This document shows, in pieces, positions 5,303 to 5,606 of a DNA stretch of 5,606 bases. Source of the stretch: DASUSH01 sp050996575 (GTDB taxonomy: Bacteria; Actinomycetota; Thermoleophilia; Solirubrobacterales; 70-9); the NCBI GenBank assembly GCA_050996575.1, contig JBPCRS010000073.1, positions 1-5,606 on the forward strand, in the 5' to 3' direction. The position numbers were made by a program, and so were the translations under genes. Below the pieces are notes generated by a model. That model was not told the origin of the DNA, made no database searches, and saw nothing but the letters and a program-made list of their open reading frames with translations. Position 1 is the stretch's first letter. The number at the start of each line of letters is the position of its first letter.

Positions 5303-5367
5303 CGGTTAGGTTGCCCGCGCCGCCGCCACGGGGCGAGCGGGGTAAATCATCCAATAGGGAGGACAAC
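5303..5367. promoter_or_regulatory. Divergent intergenic region between tsaB and the lipoprotein gene
   Basis: This 65-nt space must hold, or lie next to, the promoter of the minus-strand operon and that of the plus-strand lipoprotein gene. On the minus strand a weak -10-like CAACCT ends 5 nt before the tsaB ATG, which would place the transcription start at about the start codon. On the plus strand TAGGTT (5307-5312) has a -10 form often seen in actinobacteria, but its -35 partner, TTTCTT at 5284-5289, is poor. These are pattern readings only. The divergent geometry is certain, the hexamers are not. Confidence 0.35.
5357..5363 (+). promoter_or_regulatory. Ribosome binding site for the lipoprotein gene
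   Basis: GGGAGGA followed by 4 nt and ATG at 5368. The strong match and close spacing fix this start over the in-frame ATG three codons later (5377). Confidence 0.75.
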
Positions 5368-5606
5368 ATGTCCGAGATGGAAGCAACTGTGTCCCGCGGG
5401 CGCCGCGTGCTCACCGGTGTCGCGGTCCTCGCGATCGCAGCATCCGGTGCCGCGTGGGCCGGCTGTGGCGACGACAGCGACGAGGCGATCGACGACGCCC
5501 AGGATCAGGCCAACGAGGCGCTCGAGGACGCTAACGAGAATACCCCGGAGAGCGTCAACGACGCGATCAACGACGCAAGGGAGGGAGACTCCGAAGCGGC
5601 CGCAGA
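5368..5606 (+). CDS. Small acidic lipoprotein, N-terminal part (runs off right edge)
   Basis: The frame is open from ATG 5368 to the window end (79 complete codons plus 2 nt). It begins with a lipoprotein signal peptide: an Arg-containing n-region (RGRR, 10-13), a hydrophobic stretch (~14-29) and a lipobox ending W-A-G-C with Cys33 as the predicted lipidation site. After Cys33 the chain is strongly acidic and rich in Asp, Glu, Asn and Ala, with a loosely repeated pattern of the type DDAQDQANEALEDANE (42-57), then SVNDAINDARE (62-72). This suggests a helical, possibly coiled, exported segment anchored to the outer face of the membrane. No enzyme motif is visible and I do not recognise the family. 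The start is supported by the GGGAGGA ribosome site. The C-terminus and total length are unknown. Confidence 0.8.
   Translation, partial: MSEMEATVSRGRRVLTGVAVLAIAASGAAWAGCGDDSDEAIDDAQDQANEALEDANENTPESVNDAINDAREGDSEAAA

Noticed and set aside
1..5606. tRNA, rRNA, riboswitch, CRISPR array or insertion sequence
   Set aside because: No cloverleaf, regularly spaced repeat, transposase or terminal inverted repeats were seen; nearly all the sequence is accounted for by eight well-framed genes and one partial gene at the edge.

Overview
The window is high-GC DNA with strong G/C preference at third codon positions, Shine-Dalgarno sites of the GGAGG type, several TTG starts and tightly overlapping minus-strand genes. 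Together with the protein families present, this suggests an actinobacterium, perhaps from the Thermoleophilia/Solirubrobacterales. That placement is an inference from style and gene content, not from a search.

Layout, right to left in the direction of transcription: a minus-strand run starts at about 5302 and continues to about 577. Its order is tsaB (t6A synthesis), rimI (N-alpha-acetyltransferase), tsaD (t6A synthesis), a glutaredoxin-like mini-protein, rex (NADH-sensing repressor), a GCS2/YbdK-type glutamate-cysteine ligase homologue, and a small Pro/Gly-tailed DUF1844-like protein. Five of the six junctions overlap or are 9 nt or less apart; only tsaD to the glutaredoxin gene has a real gap (42 nt). 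After a 147-nt gap comes hppA (membrane proton-pumping pyrophosphatase), also on the minus strand. It runs off the left edge, so only its first ~143 residues are visible. At the right edge a divergent plus-strand gene begins at 5368 and encodes the N-terminal part of a small acidic lipoprotein that runs off the window.

How the genes may work together: tsaB and tsaD make tRNA t6A37 with TsaC and TsaE, which are not here, and rimI commonly travels with them. The second half of the run is redox-themed: a CxxC thiol protein, the NAD(H) sensor Rex, and a ligase of the gamma-glutamylcysteine type. The joining of a t6A block to a redox block in one apparent transcription unit is the most distinctive feature of the window. 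HppA adds an energy-conservation gene downstream.

No tRNA, rRNA, CRISPR array, insertion sequence or prophage signal was seen. This is a mostly ordinary housekeeping region, and no wholly new system is evident. The points worth checking are start-site choices, a Ser-for-Gly change in TsaD, the small DUF1844-like protein, and a short perfect inverted repeat upstream of hppA.
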